In this document: positions 63,546 through 64,000 of the stretch, in pieces | How positions within the stretch are numbered: the stretch's first letter is position 1 | How the letters are laid out: every line of letters begins with the position of its first letter | Origin: Sinotaia quadrata | Taxonomy: Eukaryota > Mollusca > Gastropoda > Architaenioglossa > Viviparidae | NCBI GenBank assembly: GCA_028829895.1 | Contig: CM054182.1 | Coordinates: 91,586,546-91,650,545, forward strand | Direction of reading: 5' to 3' | Length of the DNA: 64,000 nt | The notes under the pieces: model-generated | What the model was told of the DNA's origin: nothing | What the model saw: only the letters and a program-made list of their open reading frames with translations | The model's database searches: none | Made by a program: the position numbers and the translations under genes

Positions 63546-64000
63546 TAAAACGTAGTGACATTTTGTGATTTTCTCTATAATGGACAAAAATGATAATGAT
63601 AAACCTTTAAATAGATTGTTACGTGGACTAAATTCATCTAAATGGAACAAAAATTATTCAACCCCTAAACTTAGATTAATTGATTATAATCCCCCAGTGA
63701 TCTACTTTCCACATAATGGATTGCAAAAACGCTTTAAACAAAATGAAAATCTTGTGATGGATTGAGGGGAAATACTTGTATTCTTTCAAATACTGACATG
63801 AGAATTGCTTTTTTTCTCTCAAGGCATCCAGTAAGCGAACATGTGTCGCTATATGATTACACTGTGACAAATTGAACGGGGACAAGAACAGCTACATGCG
63901 AAACACTTTTAACAGATTATTTGATTACATCTTAATATTATGTCTGTAATGTGTATTTGTAAAATGCATTATTCAATAAAACAATTGTACTTAGTACGAG

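Overview
This is AT-rich, intron-rich animal genomic DNA, most likely from a lophotrochozoan and probably a mollusc such as a gastropod. The evidence is two multi-exon nicotinic acetylcholine receptor (nAChR) genes whose pore motif is the Pro-Ala type described for anion-selective nAChRs of the snail Lymnaea. Other signs are kilobase introns with standard GT-AG signals, a very high load of micro- and minisatellites, and a decayed non-LTR retrotransposon. The species cannot be named from the sequence alone.

Layout: 1-3.6 kb is repeat-rich DNA upstream of gene A. Gene A lies on the + strand (seven coding exons, 3581-24528). 24.5-42.7 kb is an intergenic tract of tandem repeats and unassigned AT-rich DNA. 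Gene B lies on the - strand (six coding exons, 57708 down to 42717). 57.7-64 kb is DNA upstream of gene B with a long inverted repeat. The genes are convergent (tail to tail). In both, the exon with the signal peptide and initiator ATG was not found, so each model starts at exon 2 in phase 1. Gene A yields 476 residues and gene B 486, from the first full codon to the stop.

The genes are close paralogues. Exon phases match, exons 3, 6 and 7 have identical lengths (110, 87 and 119 bp), and gene A exons 4+5 (181+274) equal the single 455-bp gene B exon. Both encode alpha-type subunits: adjacent loop C cysteines, a 13-residue Cys-loop, four membrane segments and a PAK motif at the M2 entrance where cation-selective nAChRs have GEK. 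The inferred role is acetylcholine-gated chloride channel subunits, perhaps co-assembling. Pore differences are notable: gene A has Lys at M2 16', and gene B has Val at 9' and Asp at 20'.

The most unusual observation is that several minisatellites were seeded from the genes' own exon edges. At gene B exon 2, 19 copies of a 53-bp unit each carry the exon 3' end plus a GTATGT donor. Beyond gene B's stop codon, a 39-bp array repeats the last codons and the stop. In gene A, arrays start at the donors of exons 2, 3 and 7. Other findings are a GC-AG intron in gene A, a three-copy dispersed repeat, a roughly 240-bp-arm inverted repeat and an apparent excess of the TGACGTCA octamer.
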